Of a DNA stretch of 64,000 nt, positions 15,842 through 25,549 are shown piece after piece. The DNA comes from Aneurinibacillus uraniidurans (GTDB taxonomy: Bacteria; Bacillota; Bacilli; Aneurinibacillales; Aneurinibacillaceae). The notes below the pieces were generated by a model that did no database searches, was not told where the DNA came from, and saw nothing but the letters and a program-made list of their open reading frames with translations. The position numbers and the translations under genes were made by a program. Position 1 is the first letter of the stretch; every line of letters starts with the position of its first letter. The DNA lies in assembly GCF_028471905.1 (NCBI RefSeq), contig NZ_CP116902.1, positions 3,056,501 through 3,120,500 on the forward strand. The letters are read 5' to 3'.

Positions 15842-17845
15842 TTATACATCCTCCCGTTTGTAAATACGCCATGCAAACCGATTCATGGCATGTCCTGTAG
15901 GATCTAAAAATTCGCCCCTTGGAAACTCCATACTAACTGAATGGGTCGCAAGAAGTGATTTGTCTGTATATTTGCCATCATATTTAGAAAATGAAGCTTT
16001 TCCGCCCTTAAGTACTACCCTACGGAAAAGCTGTGACAAAAGTGACTTCTGGCTAGCATTTTCATGAATTTGTCTTCCCATTTGTTTCATCTTCATTTTT
16101 TCAAACTTATCAGCACGCGTTTCTGGAGGCATAAATTCCTTGAGTTGCTGTAAGTTTGTAAGAGCTTTGTGATATGAATCTAAGTCCTTAAGTATTTCCA
16201 TTGCCACCTTTTGCTCATTACTAGTTCCATTGCACATTTTTTCAGTTAGAAGTTTTCGTGAAGCCCCTGGATAGTTATATGCAATATATTCTGTAAATGC
16301 ACTATGAACTAAGTTATTTACTTTTTCGTCCTCAGGAGTTCTTTGCAGAATCGAGAAAGTCATATGGCATAAATTCTGATTATCAAATACAAATCCAAGA
16401 ATTTTCATTAATACATATTTTATATCTTTGATCGACAACTGATCGAGCACTCCTTTGTTTAGAGTGAATATAATTTGATGAACAGAAAATTTATTAACTA
16501 ATTCCTGTATTTGAAAATGGAAATTAGGGGTGTTTGAGTTAAGCCAAGTGGTCAGATAAAACTCTAGCATTCCTTTCTGTCCATTCAGTATTTGATGGAA
16601 CAAGGAATCAAAAATTTCTGCAACTGATTGTTTCTTTTTGGGTGGAAGATGTTGCTCAATCCATGCCTCTAAAAATTGAAATACCTTGTCTGGACTGGTT
16701 TTAACCAAATCACATAAAATAAAATCAAGAGAATCTATAATTGCTTTATATTCGTAATTAACAGAAGCTAGATCCATTAGTACATCAAAGTACCAATTGT
16801 CCCTTAACGAAGGATCATTATTAAATTGCAGGATGCGAGCGACCTCATATTGAATTTCGGGCACAAGTCGCTTCGATAGCTTAATAATAGTCTCTTTTAC
16901 AGAGTGATGTTTTTCAAAAAGATTACCATATGCTCTAGTTAGAGTTGAGAGAATATCTATCCGCTCTTCCTTTTCTAAAAAATCCTTGTATTGTTCCAAT
17001 ACCTTTTCTAACAAATCATAAGTCTTATCGTCATAGTCTAAACGACTACAAGAAATTATACCCATATTTACCAATTGATAATGTTCCTTTTTCATTAGTT
17101 CATAGGCTTCCTCATAGATTTCTCGAATACCAGTTTTCTTTGCGATCCCACCTATCACAGGCTGTATAAAAAAAACTGCTTCAGAATCTGGGTTATCACT
17201 TAGCCTTTCAAACAATTGTTTACCAACAATTACTTGTTCATTAGAGAGTCTTTCGACTGCATTAAAAATAGTTCCTGCTGCCAAGTCTCCCTTAATATAT
17301 TCTGAGGTTTTTTCCAAGAAAGGTATAAAAGTACTCATGCTAATATGAAAATAGGGCAACGCACCTTCAATAATATGAAGCGTTCCCCATAAGTTCTTCC
17401 CTGTCCCTAAATCTAGCAGCTTGCTAAATTGTTCACAAATACTTTTATTAAAATCATTATTTAATACTATTAATAACATAGAAGCTTGATATTTTAAGAA
17501 ACTGAAGTGAATATATTCGCTATGTAACTCCTCAGCTTCTTCCCAAAACTGCTCCGCATCATCCCATAATGGTAGAAAGATTTTTTCTGCTAATGACCGA
17601 GTAAGAAAGTATAAAAATGAAACAAAATCAGTAAATGAAATTTCTTCAGAATATATAGTAAGGATTTTCATATCAACTAAGACGGTAAGGTCATCAAAGT
17701 TGGTCCCTTGGGGTAATGGAACCTTATCTGTCTTCCCCTCTCTCATAGCCTGTGCAATTGAATAAAGATGAGATACGCAGTCTGGATACTCCATAATGAT
17801 ACGTTTCCATAAAGATTGCTTCTCTTGATAATCAAATTCTAGCAC
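15842..17845 (-). CDS. Island protein 1: large helical protein of unknown function
   Basis: A 667-aa protein, almost wholly predicted alpha-helical and resembling HEAT/TPR-type solenoids, with no signal peptide or membrane segment. The C-terminus is distinct: KGGKASFSKYDGKY, then HSVSMEFPRGEFLDPTGHAM. I do not recognise the family. The GTG start at 17845 has GGAG about nine bases upstream. It is the first gene of a two-gene operon with its own promoter (17939-17967) and a palindrome (17891-17912). AT-rich composition and the neighbouring decayed repeat suggest acquired DNA. Confidence 0.72.
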   Translation of the reverse strand: MLEFDYQEKQSLWKRIIMEYPDCVSHLYSIAQAMREGKTDKVPLPQGTNFDDLTVLVDMKILTIYSEEISFTDFVSFLYFLTRSLAEKIFLPLWDDAEQFWEEAEELHSEYIHFSFLKYQASMLLIVLNNDFNKSICEQFSKLLDLGTGKNLWGTLHIIEGALPYFHISMSTFIPFLEKTSEYIKGDLAAGTIFNAVERLSNEQVIVGKQLFERLSDNPDSEAVFFIQPVIGGIAKKTGIREIYEEAYELMKKEHYQLVNMGIISCSRLDYDDKTYDLLEKVLEQYKDFLEKEERIDILSTLTRAYGNLFEKHHSVKETIIKLSKRLVPEIQYEVARILQFNNDPSLRDNWYFDVLMDLASVNYEYKAIIDSLDFILCDLVKTSPDKVFQFLEAWIEQHLPPKKKQSVAEIFDSLFHQILNGQKGMLEFYLTTWLNSNTPNFHFQIQELVNKFSVHQIIFTLNKGVLDQLSIKDIKYVLMKILGFVFDNQNLCHMTFSILQRTPEDEKVNNLVHSAFTEYIAYNYPGASRKLLTEKMCNGTSNEQKVAMEILKDLDSYHKALTNLQQLKEFMPPETRADKFEKMKMKQMGRQIHENASQKSLLSQLFRRVVLKGGKASFSKYDGKYTDKSLLATHSVSMEFPRGEFLDPTGHAMNRFAWRIYKREDV

Positions 17846-17890
17846 TTTTTATTCTCCACTTCCTTCCTCCTACTTTTTATTCTGGAATAA

Positions 17891-17912
17891 ACTGAATAAA
17901 GTTTCATTCAGT
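17891..17912. promoter_or_regulatory. Palindrome ACTGAAT/ATTCAGT in island leader
   Basis: Perfect 7-bp arms with an eight-base centre, 20-40 bases after the expected transcription start and 45 bases before the GTG of island protein 1. Possible operator; no regulator gene is evident beside it. Confidence 0.45.
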
Positions 17913-17938
17913 CAACTTTAATTGAACTTATACCCAGA

Positions 17939-17967
17939 ATATTATTAATACGAAATTTGAAAGTCAA
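17939..17967 (-). promoter_or_regulatory. Promoter of the two-gene island
   Basis: Minus strand TTGACT (17967-17962), 17-base spacer, TAATAT (17944-17939). Confidence 0.6.
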
Positions 17968-17974
17968 GTATTGT

Positions 17975-18135
17975 GAAAGCACCCAATCATATTCTGAAAT
18001 ATATCGAAGGAACCTTTTGTGGACAAGTTCACATGGCACCTAGAGCGGACAGATACACTTCTCTAAATAGCATAATCAAGTAACAAAGCGCCTCCTTCTC
18101 CGCTCCTCCACCTTAGTTTGAATGGCAGCATCCTA
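17975..18135 (-). repeat. Decayed copy D of the dispersed structured element
   Basis: It aligns with the half of copy C nearest its terminator. Shared blocks, read on the plus strand, are CTTTTGTGGACAAGTTC (copy C: CTTTTATGGGCGAGTTC), GAGCGGACAG (GAGCGGTCAG) and TCTCCGCTCCTCCACC (ATTCCGCTCCTCCACC), all in order and spacing. The opposite half is lost or unrecognisable, so the terminal stem cannot form. It sits between the thrS terminator and the island promoter. Confidence 0.6.
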
Positions 18136-18144
18136 CAAGCAAAG

Positions 18145-18192
18145 GAAAAGGCTGCTCCACTCGCCATAACATGACGTGTGGGACAGCCTCTC
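18145..18192 (-). terminator. Terminator T1 with conserved loop, after thrS
   Basis: Minus-strand stem AGGCTGTCCCAC with GTGGAGCAGCC, loop containing TTATGGCGA, followed by TTTTCC. It belongs to the family of four loop-conserved terminators in this window. Confidence 0.8.
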
Positions 18193-18204
18193 TTCATTAT
18201 TATA

Positions 18205-20124
18205 TTAGAATTTTTTTGTCGCAATCTCATCCAGAATAGCGTTAATTACATCATCCACTTTTTGCGAACCAAGATCCCCCTGGCCGTGGCGGCGGACAGC
18301 TAATTCGCCATTTTCCATTTCCTTGTCACCGATAACAAGCATGAATGGAATTTTGCGCAGCTGTGCTTCGCGGATCTTGTAGCCGATCTTCTCATTGCGC
18401 GTATCAAGCTCCACACGAATGCCCATTTTCGCCATTTTTTCTTTCACTTCTTCCGCATACTTCACATGCGGCTCAGCGATTGTCATGATGCGAGCTTGCA
18501 CCGGAGCAATCCATGTTGGGAACGCCCCTGCGAAATGCTCAGTCAAAATGCCGATGAAGCGGTCAATCGAGCCATAGATGGCACGGTGGATAACAACCGG
18601 ACGGTGCTTCTGATTGTCTTCGCCCACATACGTAAGGTCGAATTTCTCTGGCATCTGGAAATCAAGCTGGATCGTCGCGCACTGGTGGCTGCGCTTGATC
18701 GCATCTTTAATATGGAAGTCAATTTTTGGACCGTAGAAAGCGCCGTCGCCTTCATTGATAGTGTACGGCACGCCAAGTCCGTCTAGTACGTTCTGAAGGG
18801 AACGTTCCGCTGATTCCCACAGCTCGTCGCTTCCCATCGAATCTTCCGGACGAGTAGACAGCTCAATGCTGTATTGGAAGCCGAATACGCCATACATTTT
18901 GTCGATCAGCTCGATTACATTTTTGATCTCGGATTCAATCTGATCTGGGCGAACGAACAGGTGCGCATCATCCTGTGTAAACGTACGTACGCGGATCATG
19001 CCGTTCAATGCGCCAGAGAATTCGTGACGGTGTACTTGGCCGAATTCAGACATACGGATCGGCAGGTCACGATATGATTTGATCTGACCTTTGTAGATGA
19101 GCATATGGCCCGGGCAGTTCATCGGTTTCAAAGCGAACTTAGTGTTATCTACTTCTGTGAAGTACATATTCTCATGGTAGTGATCCCAGTGGCCGGATTG
19201 CTCCCACAGACGCTGATTCATCATGAGTGGTGTGCGAACTTCTTCGTAGTCACGCTCTTGATGCAAGCCGCGCTCATACGCTTCAAGCTCATTACGGATA
19301 ACCATACCATTCGGCAGATAGAACGGCATACCTGGTGCTTCTTCGGAGAACATGAATAGGTCAAGCTCTTTACCAAGTTTGCGGTGATCGCGCTTGCGTG
19401 CTTCTTCCAGGAAGTGCAGGTACTCATCGAGGTCTGCTTTCTTCGCCCAGCAAGTACCATAAATACGCTGGAGCATCTGACGATCGGAATCTCCGCGCCA
19501 GTACGCACCTGCTACACTCATCAGCTTGAACGCTTTGATTTTTCCAGTAGATGGAACGTGCGGTCCACGACACAGGTCGAAAAAGTCGCCCTGATGATAC
19601 ATCGAAATCTCTTCGCCTTCTGGCAGTTCCGAGATAATTTCTGTTTTTAAATGGTCATTTAACTTTTCATAGATCGCAAGCGCTTCTTCGCGTGTGACAA
19701 CCTTGCGCTCGATGGAGAGGTTTTCCTTCACGATCTTGTTCATTTCTTTTTCAATATCAGCAAGCATTTCCGGTGTGATCGTTACAGCTGTATCGATATC
19801 GTAGTAGAAACCATCTTGAATAACTGGACCAATCCCCAGACGAACATTCTCATCACCAATGATGCGCTTAATCGCCTGTGCCATTAAGTGCGCACAGCTA
19901 TGGCGCAGTACTTCGAGTGCATCTTCGCTGTCTTCTGTGATGATTTCCACAGCTGCATCATGTGGAATCACTGCTTTTAAATCAACCGTCTTGCCATCTA
20001 TTTTACCGGCAATTGATTTTTTGCGCAGGCTTGGGCTGATCGAAGCCGCGACATCTTCAATAGTTGCACCGGCTTCGTACTCGCGCTTCGAGCCATCCGG
20101 CAGTGTAATTGTTAGAACTGACAT
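18205..20124 (-). CDS. thrS: Threonyl-tRNA synthetase
   Basis: A 639-aa class II enzyme that charges tRNA-Thr. It has an N-terminal TGS domain (MSVLTITLPDGSKREYEAGA), an editing domain, the catalytic core with motif 2 region (LKPMNCPGHMLIYK) and motif 3 region (HRAIYGSIDRFIGIL), and the anticodon-binding domain (PVQARIMTIAEPHVKYAEEV). The ATG at 20124 has GGAGGG eight bases upstream. An upstream T-box controls it, so expression should rise when uncharged tRNA-Thr accumulates. It ends in terminator T1. Confidence 0.98.
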   Translation of the reverse strand: MSVLTITLPDGSKREYEAGATIEDVAASISPSLRKKSIAGKIDGKTVDLKAVIPHDAAVEIITEDSEDALEVLRHSCAHLMAQAIKRIIGDENVRLGIGPVIQDGFYYDIDTAVTITPEMLADIEKEMNKIVKENLSIERKVVTREEALAIYEKLNDHLKTEIISELPEGEEISMYHQGDFFDLCRGPHVPSTGKIKAFKLMSVAGAYWRGDSDRQMLQRIYGTCWAKKADLDEYLHFLEEARKRDHRKLGKELDLFMFSEEAPGMPFYLPNGMVIRNELEAYERGLHQERDYEEVRTPLMMNQRLWEQSGHWDHYHENMYFTEVDNTKFALKPMNCPGHMLIYKGQIKSYRDLPIRMSEFGQVHRHEFSGALNGMIRVRTFTQDDAHLFVRPDQIESEIKNVIELIDKMYGVFGFQYSIELSTRPEDSMGSDELWESAERSLQNVLDGLGVPYTINEGDGAFYGPKIDFHIKDAIKRSHQCATIQLDFQMPEKFDLTYVGEDNQKHRPVVIHRAIYGSIDRFIGILTEHFAGAFPTWIAPVQARIMTIAEPHVKYAEEVKEKMAKMGIRVELDTRNEKIGYKIREAQLRKIPFMLVIGDKEMENGELAVRRHGQGDLGSQKVDDVINAILDEIATKKF

Positions 20125-20149
20125 GTTGTTTTCCCTCCAAATCATTCCA

Positions 20150-20440
20150 ATAAAATAAAAAAACGCGCATCATCCCAATAGGGACGAGCGCGTTGTTCTC
20201 GTGGTACCACCCTGGTTCAGCACAGTCTGTTCCGCTTATACAAGCAGGTTGCACAGGCTATGCCCTCCATGAACAATAACGGATGTCTTCCGGTCGTTCT
20301 TACTAGCGACAGCGTTCCGAACGACAGCTAAAGGGGGTAATGCAAGTCTCGTGCTGGAAAGCTTGCAGCCGATGGCCTTCCTCTCTGAGAACCGGTTGAC
20401 TTGAATCATGTCCTTTTCATTGCTTTTGCATATGAAGCTA
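20150..20440 (-). promoter_or_regulatory. T-box leader of thrS
   Basis: The minus strand carries the T-box sequence GGGTGGTACCACG (around 20200-20212), immediately followed by an intrinsic terminator (AACGCGC...GCGCGTT then T-run, about 20156-20194). Upstream is a long stem I region; an ACC threonine codon in ATTACCCCC (20336-20338) is the likely specifier. Uncharged tRNA would stabilise the antiterminator and allow thrS transcription. Confidence 0.92.
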
Positions 20441-20445
20441 TTTTG

Positions 20446-20474
20446 ATTATAGTAGTGCGGCTCCGGTAAGTCAA
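20446..20474 (-). promoter_or_regulatory. Sigma-A promoter of T-box/thrS
   Basis: Minus strand TTGACT (20474-20469), 17-base spacer, TATAAT (20451-20446). The -35 overlaps the end of ytxC. Confidence 0.85.
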
Positions 20475-21355
20475 GTGTCCTCTACCATCGAAACGAGTGG
20501 ATATTCACCTGATACGATTATCCTGCCTGCAAATAAGCGAGTTAACATCATAATGATCGGTGCTCGTGGTTGTTCGGTGTACACGAACAATGTCCCCGGC
20601 GCAAAAGCAGCTAGCGTACGTACAATGTCCGCTTCTTCCGATACGTATGGCAATTCTGTTTCTGCCGGAAAAGCCAACTTCAACGAAGGATCAAGTCGTT
20701 CCCACTCTTCATTGTAATACCTAAACGATGTCCCCCCTTCATGCACAACGCGAAGTAGCTCCGTACGAACTGTCTGACTGGCTAGAAATGCCCGTAGTCG
20801 CCTGACAACCATTTCATATTCTTCTTCCGCAAAATATTCTTCAATATACATATCAACCATCAAGCGAAGTTGACACAACTTCGCTTTCATCCGAAAGCGA
20901 AAAAAACCATCCAGATGGAGGTCTTGTTCCTGTTGAAAATAATCAAATACCATGCGCTCTACATCGGATGTTAATTCACTTGCTCGAGACGCAATCTGTC
21001 CCACTTCTCTTCCTGCTAGATGATACAGCACATACCCAAGCAGCCCGCCTTTTTCCTGCACACGTTCATAAGCAGGATGGCTGCATACAAGCCGCCCGAT
21101 ATATCGTTCTTCTTTCCATGCCAGATACGCTCCTACCGCGCGAGCAATCGCACACGGTAATCCCTCATATACCTGGACTGTACACGCCTCCATCTTGCTC
21201 TCAATCATAAAGCAACAAGCATGCGATTGTTCTTGTTCATACAGCCGAATCTGAAGCAGGGGACGAATTCTATTTAGTTCATCACGTAATACTTCGCGAA
21301 ATGAATCCAGCAAGTCCCGATCTCGAAGCGGTACATATAATTTCATCACACGCAC
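20471..21355 (-). CDS. ytxC: Sporulation protein YtxC
   Basis: A 294-aa protein of the YtxC family, found in spore formers and normally placed between dnaI and thrS as here (the sulfate operon and others are inserted on the dnaI side). The central block FFRFRMKAKLCQLRLMVDMY followed by EEEYEMVVRRLRAFLASQ matches the family pattern (F-x-R...VD-x-x-x-x-E-F). Molecular role is unknown. The start is a GTG at 21355 with GGAGGAAGG upstream; an ATG three codons later is possible. Its end overlaps the thrS promoter. Confidence 0.85.
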   Translation of the reverse strand: MRVMKLYVPLRDRDLLDSFREVLRDELNRIRPLLQIRLYEQEQSHACCFMIESKMEACTVQVYEGLPCAIARAVGAYLAWKEERYIGRLVCSHPAYERVQEKGGLLGYVLYHLAGREVGQIASRASELTSDVERMVFDYFQQEQDLHLDGFFRFRMKAKLCQLRLMVDMYIEEYFAEEEYEMVVRRLRAFLASQTVRTELLRVVHEGGTSFRYYNEEWERLDPSLKLAFPAETELPYVSEEADIVRTLAAFAPGTLFVYTEQPRAPIIMMLTRLFAGRIIVSGEYPLVSMVEDT

Positions 21356-21435
21356 GATTTCACCTTCCTCCGGCCTTTTCTTTCATGTATATGAAAAAAA
21401 GCGTAAAATCTGATAAAATATTTCGAAAATAACTA

Positions 21436-21464
21436 TTGATAACGCTTTCATAATCCCTTATAAT
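21436..21464 (+). promoter_or_regulatory. Sigma-A promoter of candidate small RNA
   Basis: TTGATA (21436-21441), 17-base spacer, perfect TATAAT (21459-21464) on the plus strand, where no protein gene follows. Confidence 0.75.
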
Positions 21465-21470
21465 AACAGT

Positions 21471-21566
21471 AACCCCCTTAAAACGGGTTGACACCTCCTG
21501 GAATTGAATTAATCTCTCCACTCCTACCTTTGGCTCGCTGCGTTGCAGCGGGCTACTTTTTTGTCT
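21471..21566 (+). ncRNA. Candidate free-standing small RNA, about 95 nt
   Basis: A consensus promoter is followed within 100 bases by an intrinsic terminator. The RNA would contain a 5' hairpin (AACCCCCTT/AACGGGTT), an unpaired ACACCTCCTGG that mirrors a Shine-Dalgarno sequence, and a pyrimidine-rich stretch TCTCTCCACTCCTACC. No convincing open frame or start signal is present. C-rich single-stranded tracts are typical of Bacillota regulatory RNAs that cover ribosome sites. It lies between two minus-strand genes, ytxC and cysA. Not a family I can name. Confidence 0.65.
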
Positions 21567-21568
21567 TT
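21532..21568 (+). terminator. Terminator of candidate small RNA
   Basis: Ten-pair stem GGCTCGCTGC/GCAGCGGGCT with a three-base loop, followed by TTTTTT. Confidence 0.85.
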
Positions 21569-21583
21569 TTTACATTCGTTCTC

Positions 21584-21632
21584 AAAAAAACAAGCCGTCC
21601 CGTTCGCCATGTTCTGGCTTCTAAGACAGCCT
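21584..21632 (-). terminator. Terminator T2 with conserved loop, after cysA
   Basis: Minus-strand stem CAGGCTGTC/GACGGCTTG, loop containing AGAACATGGCGAAC, followed by TTTTTTT. It ends the sulfate operon. Confidence 0.8.
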
Positions 21633-21647
21633 GTTCTCGGTTACTAC

Positions 21648-22670
21648 CTATGCATATGCCGAAGTCGGTTGTGCTTCCGACTGTTCCTCACCAAATACTT
21701 TTGCCTTTTGCATATCGAGCCAGACAACTTTGCCCGGTACAAGCTCATGGGTTAGCCGCGAATCTGCGGCAATATGCACCTCAAGCGGGACTTCTTTTTT
21801 CGTAACGACTTCTATCGTAATGAATGGTCCTGTTGTTTGTACTTTTTGGATAACCGCTGCTTCAGAAGCTGTTCCAGACGGACGAAGCTGAACATCAACT
21901 TCATGCGGCCGAATAAATCTTATCTGTGCAGCATGCTCATGCAAGTCTAAGCGATTCGTTTTGCCAATAAACTCACATACAAATGGCGTGGCCGGTTCAT
22001 GATAAACCTCTGTCGGACTTCCAATCTGCTCGATTTGTCCCTTGTTCATGACTACCACACGATCCGCGATTTCCAGCGCTTCTTCCTGATCATGCGTCAC
22101 AAATACTGTGGTAATTTTCAGTTCGTCATGCACCCGACGCACCCAGCGGCGAAGCTCATGGCGCACTTTAGCATCGAGTGCACCAAATGGTTCATCAAGC
22201 AGCAACAGATTTGGCTCAATGGCGAGTGCCCGTGCCAGTGCGACCCGTTGACGCTGACCACCTGACAGTTGGGATGGATAACGATCCCCTAGTCCTTCTA
22301 GTTGGATAAAATGCAGCAAATTCGCCACCCGTTCTTTAATCTCAGCGCGAGAGGGACGCTTGCGGCGCGGTTGTACGCTCAATCCGAACGCAATATTATC
22401 TGCAACCGTCATATGACGAAATAATGCGTAATTCTGAAACACAAACCCGATACGAAGTGCTTCCTTCCGCTCATGCTCTGCTAGATCGGCCTGAATGTGC
22501 CCGACATCTGCTGCCTCCAATCCACCAAGAATCCGCAGCAGTGTTGTTTTACCTGATCCGGAAGGTCCGAGCAGAGCAAGCATCTCTCCACTTTTAATCT
22601 CCAGTGTCACATCGCGCAATGCGGCAAATTTTCCATACATTTTATGAACATGTTCGATTTGAATCGTCAT
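21648..22670 (-). CDS. cysA: Sulfate/thiosulfate ABC transporter ATPase
   Basis: A 340-aa ABC ATPase that powers sulfate uptake. Walker A is [12 protein letters not shown], the signature is [16 protein letters not shown], Walker B is [12 protein letters not shown] and the switch His is in [15 protein letters not shown]. The C-terminal 100 residues form the TOBE-like regulatory domain seen in CysA/PotA proteins. Its ATG overlaps the cysW stop by four bases. It is the last gene of the operon. Confidence 0.95.
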   Translation of the reverse strand: MTIQIEHVHKMYGKFAALRDVTLEIKSGEMLALLGPSGSGKTTLLRILGGLEAADVGHIQADLAEHERKEALRIGFVFQNYALFRHMTVADNIAFGLSVQPRRKRPSRAEIKERVANLLHFIQLEGLGDRYPSQLSGGQRQRVALARALAIEPNLLLLDEPFGALDAKVRHELRRWVRRVHDELKITTVFVTHDQEEALEIADRVVVMNKGQIEQIGSPTEVYHEPATPFVCEFIGKTNRLDLHEHAAQIRFIRPHEVDVQLRPSGTASEAAVIQKVQTTGPFITIEVVTKKEVPLEVHIAADSRLTHELVPGKVVWLDMQKAKVFGEEQSEAQPTSAYA

Positions 22671-23530
22671 TTAGCTGTCCTCCATTCCACCAGACTTTTG
22701 ACTGCTAGCGTAATAAGTGCTAGAAGTGTGAGCAAAGATGCAGCGGCAAATGCCGCCTGAAACGCGTATTCGTTATACAAAATTTCAACATGGAGCGGCA
22801 GTGTATTTGTCATGCCCCGAATATGACCTGACACGACCGATACCGCTCCAAACTCCCCCATCGCACGTGCCGTACATAAAATAATCCCGTATACAAGCCC
22901 CCACTTACTATTCGGCAGCGTTACTCGCCAAAAGATTTTCCAGCCACTCGCTCCGAGAGAGGCCGCCGCTTCTTCTTCCTCTGTCCCCTGTGCCTGCAAA
23001 AGCGGAATCAACTCTCGTGCGACGAATGGAAATGTAACAAAAATAGTCGCCAGTACAATCCCCGGTGCCGCGAATACAATCTGGATATCATGCGCCGCGA
23101 AAAACGACCCCCATAATCCATCTGATCCAAATAGCAGAACAAACAGCAGACCCGAGATAACAGGCGAGACTGCAAACGGAATATCAATGAGCGTAATCAA
23201 AATGCTTTTGCCTGGAAACGTAAATTTCGCAATCGCCCAGGAAGCAATCAGCCCGAATATAACATTAAGCGGTACGGCAATCCCGGCTGTGATAAGCGTC
23301 AGCTTAATCGCGGCCAGCGCATCAGTCTCAGTTAATGCTGCTGCGTACAAAGCCCATCCTTCCGAAAGTGCTTCCGTAAATACAACGAGCAGCGGCAGAA
23401 CAAGAAACAGCGCCACAAACAAAAGTGCGGCGGCAATAAGGCCCCACTGAATGAGCGTAGAAGTACTTCGCTTTTGTTCAGGCTCAATGCGTACCCAGGC
23501 AGAAGCTACCGCTGTATGATTCGATTCCAT
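22667..23530 (-). CDS. cysW: Sulfate ABC transporter permease CysW
   Basis: A 287-aa inner-membrane permease with about six hydrophobic segments and the cytoplasmic coupling motif [21 protein letters not shown]. The ATG at 23530 has AGAGGTGAG upstream and lies eleven bases after cysT; an earlier in-frame start would overlap cysT and lacks a good site. With CysT it forms the channel for sulfate or thiosulfate. Confidence 0.93.
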   Translation of the reverse strand: MESNHTAVASAWVRIEPEQKRSTSTLIQWGLIAAALLFVALFLVLPLLVVFTEALSEGWALYAAALTETDALAAIKLTLITAGIAVPLNVIFGLIASWAIAKFTFPGKSILITLIDIPFAVSPVISGLLFVLLFGSDGLWGSFFAAHDIQIVFAAPGIVLATIFVTFPFVARELIPLLQAQGTEEEEAAASLGASGWKIFWRVTLPNSKWGLVYGIILCTARAMGEFGAVSVVSGHIRGMTNTLPLHVEILYNEYAFQAAFAAASLLTLLALITLAVKSLVEWRTAK

Positions 23531-23541
23531 AATTCTCACCT

Positions 23542-24366
23542 CTACCGCGCCATCCGATATCGGGATAGGCGCCATTGAATGACATTAACGGCTAGCAGAA
23601 TACAAAAGGACGCCACCAGAAGTACCGCCGCCAGTGCTGTTGCGCCTGCATAATCAAATTGTTCCAGTTTGCTCATAATGAGCAGCGGCGTAATCTCCGT
23701 CTTCATCGGCATATTGCCAGAGATGAACACGACTGAACCGTACTCCCCAAGTGCCCGGGCAAATGCAAGTGCAACCCCTGTCAAAAGCGCCGGTACAATC
23801 TGCGGTGCAATCACCCGATGAAAAATCTGCCAGCTGGTCGCACCAAGTGAAGCGGCGGCTTCTTCTACATGAATCTCCACCTCTTCTAAAACAGGCTGAA
23901 CCGTCCGCACAACAAACGGCAGACCAATAAACGTAAGGGCTACAATAATACCAAGCGGTGTAAATGCAACTTTTATTCCGAGCTTCTCCAACCCGTGCCC
24001 AATCCAGCCGTTTCCTGCATACAGCGTCGTCAAAGCAATCCCGGCTACTGCGGTCGGCAATGCAAAAGGCAAATCAACAAGCGCATCAATCAGCTTGCGG
24101 CCGGGAAAACGGTAGCGCACTAGCACCCAGGCTAGCAGCAGACCAAACCCGGCGTTCAGACACGCCGCGATCAGCGACGTGCCAAAACTAACCCGATACG
24201 AAGCCAGTACACGCTCATCGGTTATGATCTTCCAGAAGTCAGACCATTTCAACGAAGCGGCTTTGTAAAACAACAGGGAAAGCGGCAAGACAACAATGAG
24301 ACTTACATACAACAGCGTGCATCCAAGTGTCAGAGAGAAGCCGGGAATCACGCTATACTTTTTCAT
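23542..24366 (-). CDS. cysT: Sulfate ABC transporter permease CysT
   Basis: A 274-aa permease with six predicted membrane helices and the coupling motif [21 protein letters not shown], closely parallel to CysW. AGGAGGAG lies before the ATG. Second of four transport genes in the order sbp-cysT-cysW-cysA. Confidence 0.94.
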   Translation of the reverse strand: MKKYSVIPGFSLTLGCTLLYVSLIVVLPLSLLFYKAASLKWSDFWKIITDERVLASYRVSFGTSLIAACLNAGFGLLLAWVLVRYRFPGRKLIDALVDLPFALPTAVAGIALTTLYAGNGWIGHGLEKLGIKVAFTPLGIIVALTFIGLPFVVRTVQPVLEEVEIHVEEAAASLGATSWQIFHRVIAPQIVPALLTGVALAFARALGEYGSVVFISGNMPMKTEITPLLIMSKLEQFDYAGATALAAVLLVASFCILLAVNVIQWRLSRYRMAR

Positions 24367-24381
24367 CCTTTCTCCTCCTGA

Positions 24382-25437
24382 CTAGTGCGGTTTATAGATC
24401 TGATCAAATAAGGCTCCATCGCTAAAATGTTTCGCCTGTGCTTTCTTCCACCCACCAGCAATCTCATCAATCGTAAACATCTTAATAGCCGGGAACTGCT
24501 GACGATATTTCTCAGCTACTGTTTTATCCTGCGGACGGTAGTAGTTTCGTGCTTCGATTTCCTGACCTTTTGGTGAATACAAATATTCCAAATATGCTTT
24601 TGAAATTTCCTGTGTGCCATGCTTATCAGCTACTTTGTCTACAATCGCTACTGGTGGCTCTGCGAGAATACTAACGGACGGATATACAATCTCAAAGTTT
24701 CCTTTGCCGAGTTTGTTAACAGCAAGCAGAGCATCATTCTCCCATGTAAGCAGTACATCCCCGATTCCCCGCTCGACAAACGTTGTCGTCGCACCACGTG
24801 CACCGGAATCAAGCACCGGAACGTTCTTGAATAATTGCGCCAAAAATTCTTTCGCTTTTGCCTCATCGTTATTATTTTTCTTGAGCGCATAGCCCCAGGC
24901 CGCCAGGTAGTTCCAGCGTGCACCCCCTGATGTTTTTGGGTTTGGTGTAATAACGCTAATGCCCGGTTTCACCACATCGTTCCAGTCCTTAATCTGCTTC
25001 GGATTTCCTTTGCGGACGAGAAAGACGATCGTCGATGTACTTGGTGCACTGTTATGGGCGAATTCTTTCTGCCAGCCCGGCTTGATCAGTCCTTTTGCCT
25101 CCAGCGCATCAATATCATAGCCAAGCGCAAGTGTCACAACATCAGCTTCCAGCCCGTCTATTACGGAACGTGCCTGTTTACCTGAGCCACCGTGTGATTG
25201 TTTAATGGTCACATCCTGCCCCGTTTTCTGCTTCCAGTAAGCTGCAAATTCTTTGTTATAATCCTGATACAGCTCACGTGTCGGATCATATGAAACATTC
25301 AGCAACTGTACCGCCTTTGGCTGAACCGTCTTCGTTTGCGCCGTTTCTTTTGATTCACCGGCTGACGAGCATCCTGCCACGCCTAATGCGAGACTGCTCG
25401 CCAGTAGAACATGTACCCATTTGTGTGATTTTTTCAT
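24382..25437 (-). CDS. sbp: Sulfate-binding lipoprotein
   Basis: A 351-aa extracellular solute-binding lipoprotein. The signal peptide ends in GVAGC (lipobox, Cys23). Family motifs for sulfate binding are visible: [63 protein letters not shown] and [13 protein letters not shown]. It captures sulfate for CysTWA. Transcription has to pass a strong hairpin (25462-25524) that separates it from yezD. Confidence 0.95.
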   Translation of the reverse strand: MKKSHKWVHVLLASSLALGVAGCSSAGESKETAQTKTVQPKAVQLLNVSYDPTRELYQDYNKEFAAYWKQKTGQDVTIKQSHGGSGKQARSVIDGLEADVVTLALGYDIDALEAKGLIKPGWQKEFAHNSAPSTSTIVFLVRKGNPKQIKDWNDVVKPGISVITPNPKTSGGARWNYLAAWGYALKKNNNDEAKAKEFLAQLFKNVPVLDSGARGATTTFVERGIGDVLLTWENDALLAVNKLGKGNFEIVYPSVSILAEPPVAIVDKVADKHGTQEISKAYLEYLYSPKGQEIEARNYYRPQDKTVAEKYRQQFPAIKMFTIDEIAGGWKKAQAKHFSDGALFDQIYKPH

Positions 25438-25461
25438 TGTGTTATCCCCCTTGTATTTTTC

Positions 25462-25524
25462 TAAAAAAAGAGGCCCCTAAAAAACCGACAGTTCATAACA
25501 AACTGCGGAATTTTAAGGGCCTCC
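25462..25524 (-). terminator. Intercistronic hairpin/terminator between yezD and sbp
   Basis: A long two-part stem (GAGGCCC/GGGCCTC outer, AAACTG/CAGTT-type inner) followed by TTTTTTT on the minus strand. It should lower expression of sbp-cysTWA relative to yezD, or be a second control point. Confidence 0.8.
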
Positions 25525-25549
25525 GGTGATCCGGTCAGCACCTGACACG

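Noticed and set aside
21488-21805. Plus-strand open frame of about 105 codons over the small-RNA region and the end of cysA
   Set aside because: It runs through an intrinsic terminator and antisense to cysA; no start signal.
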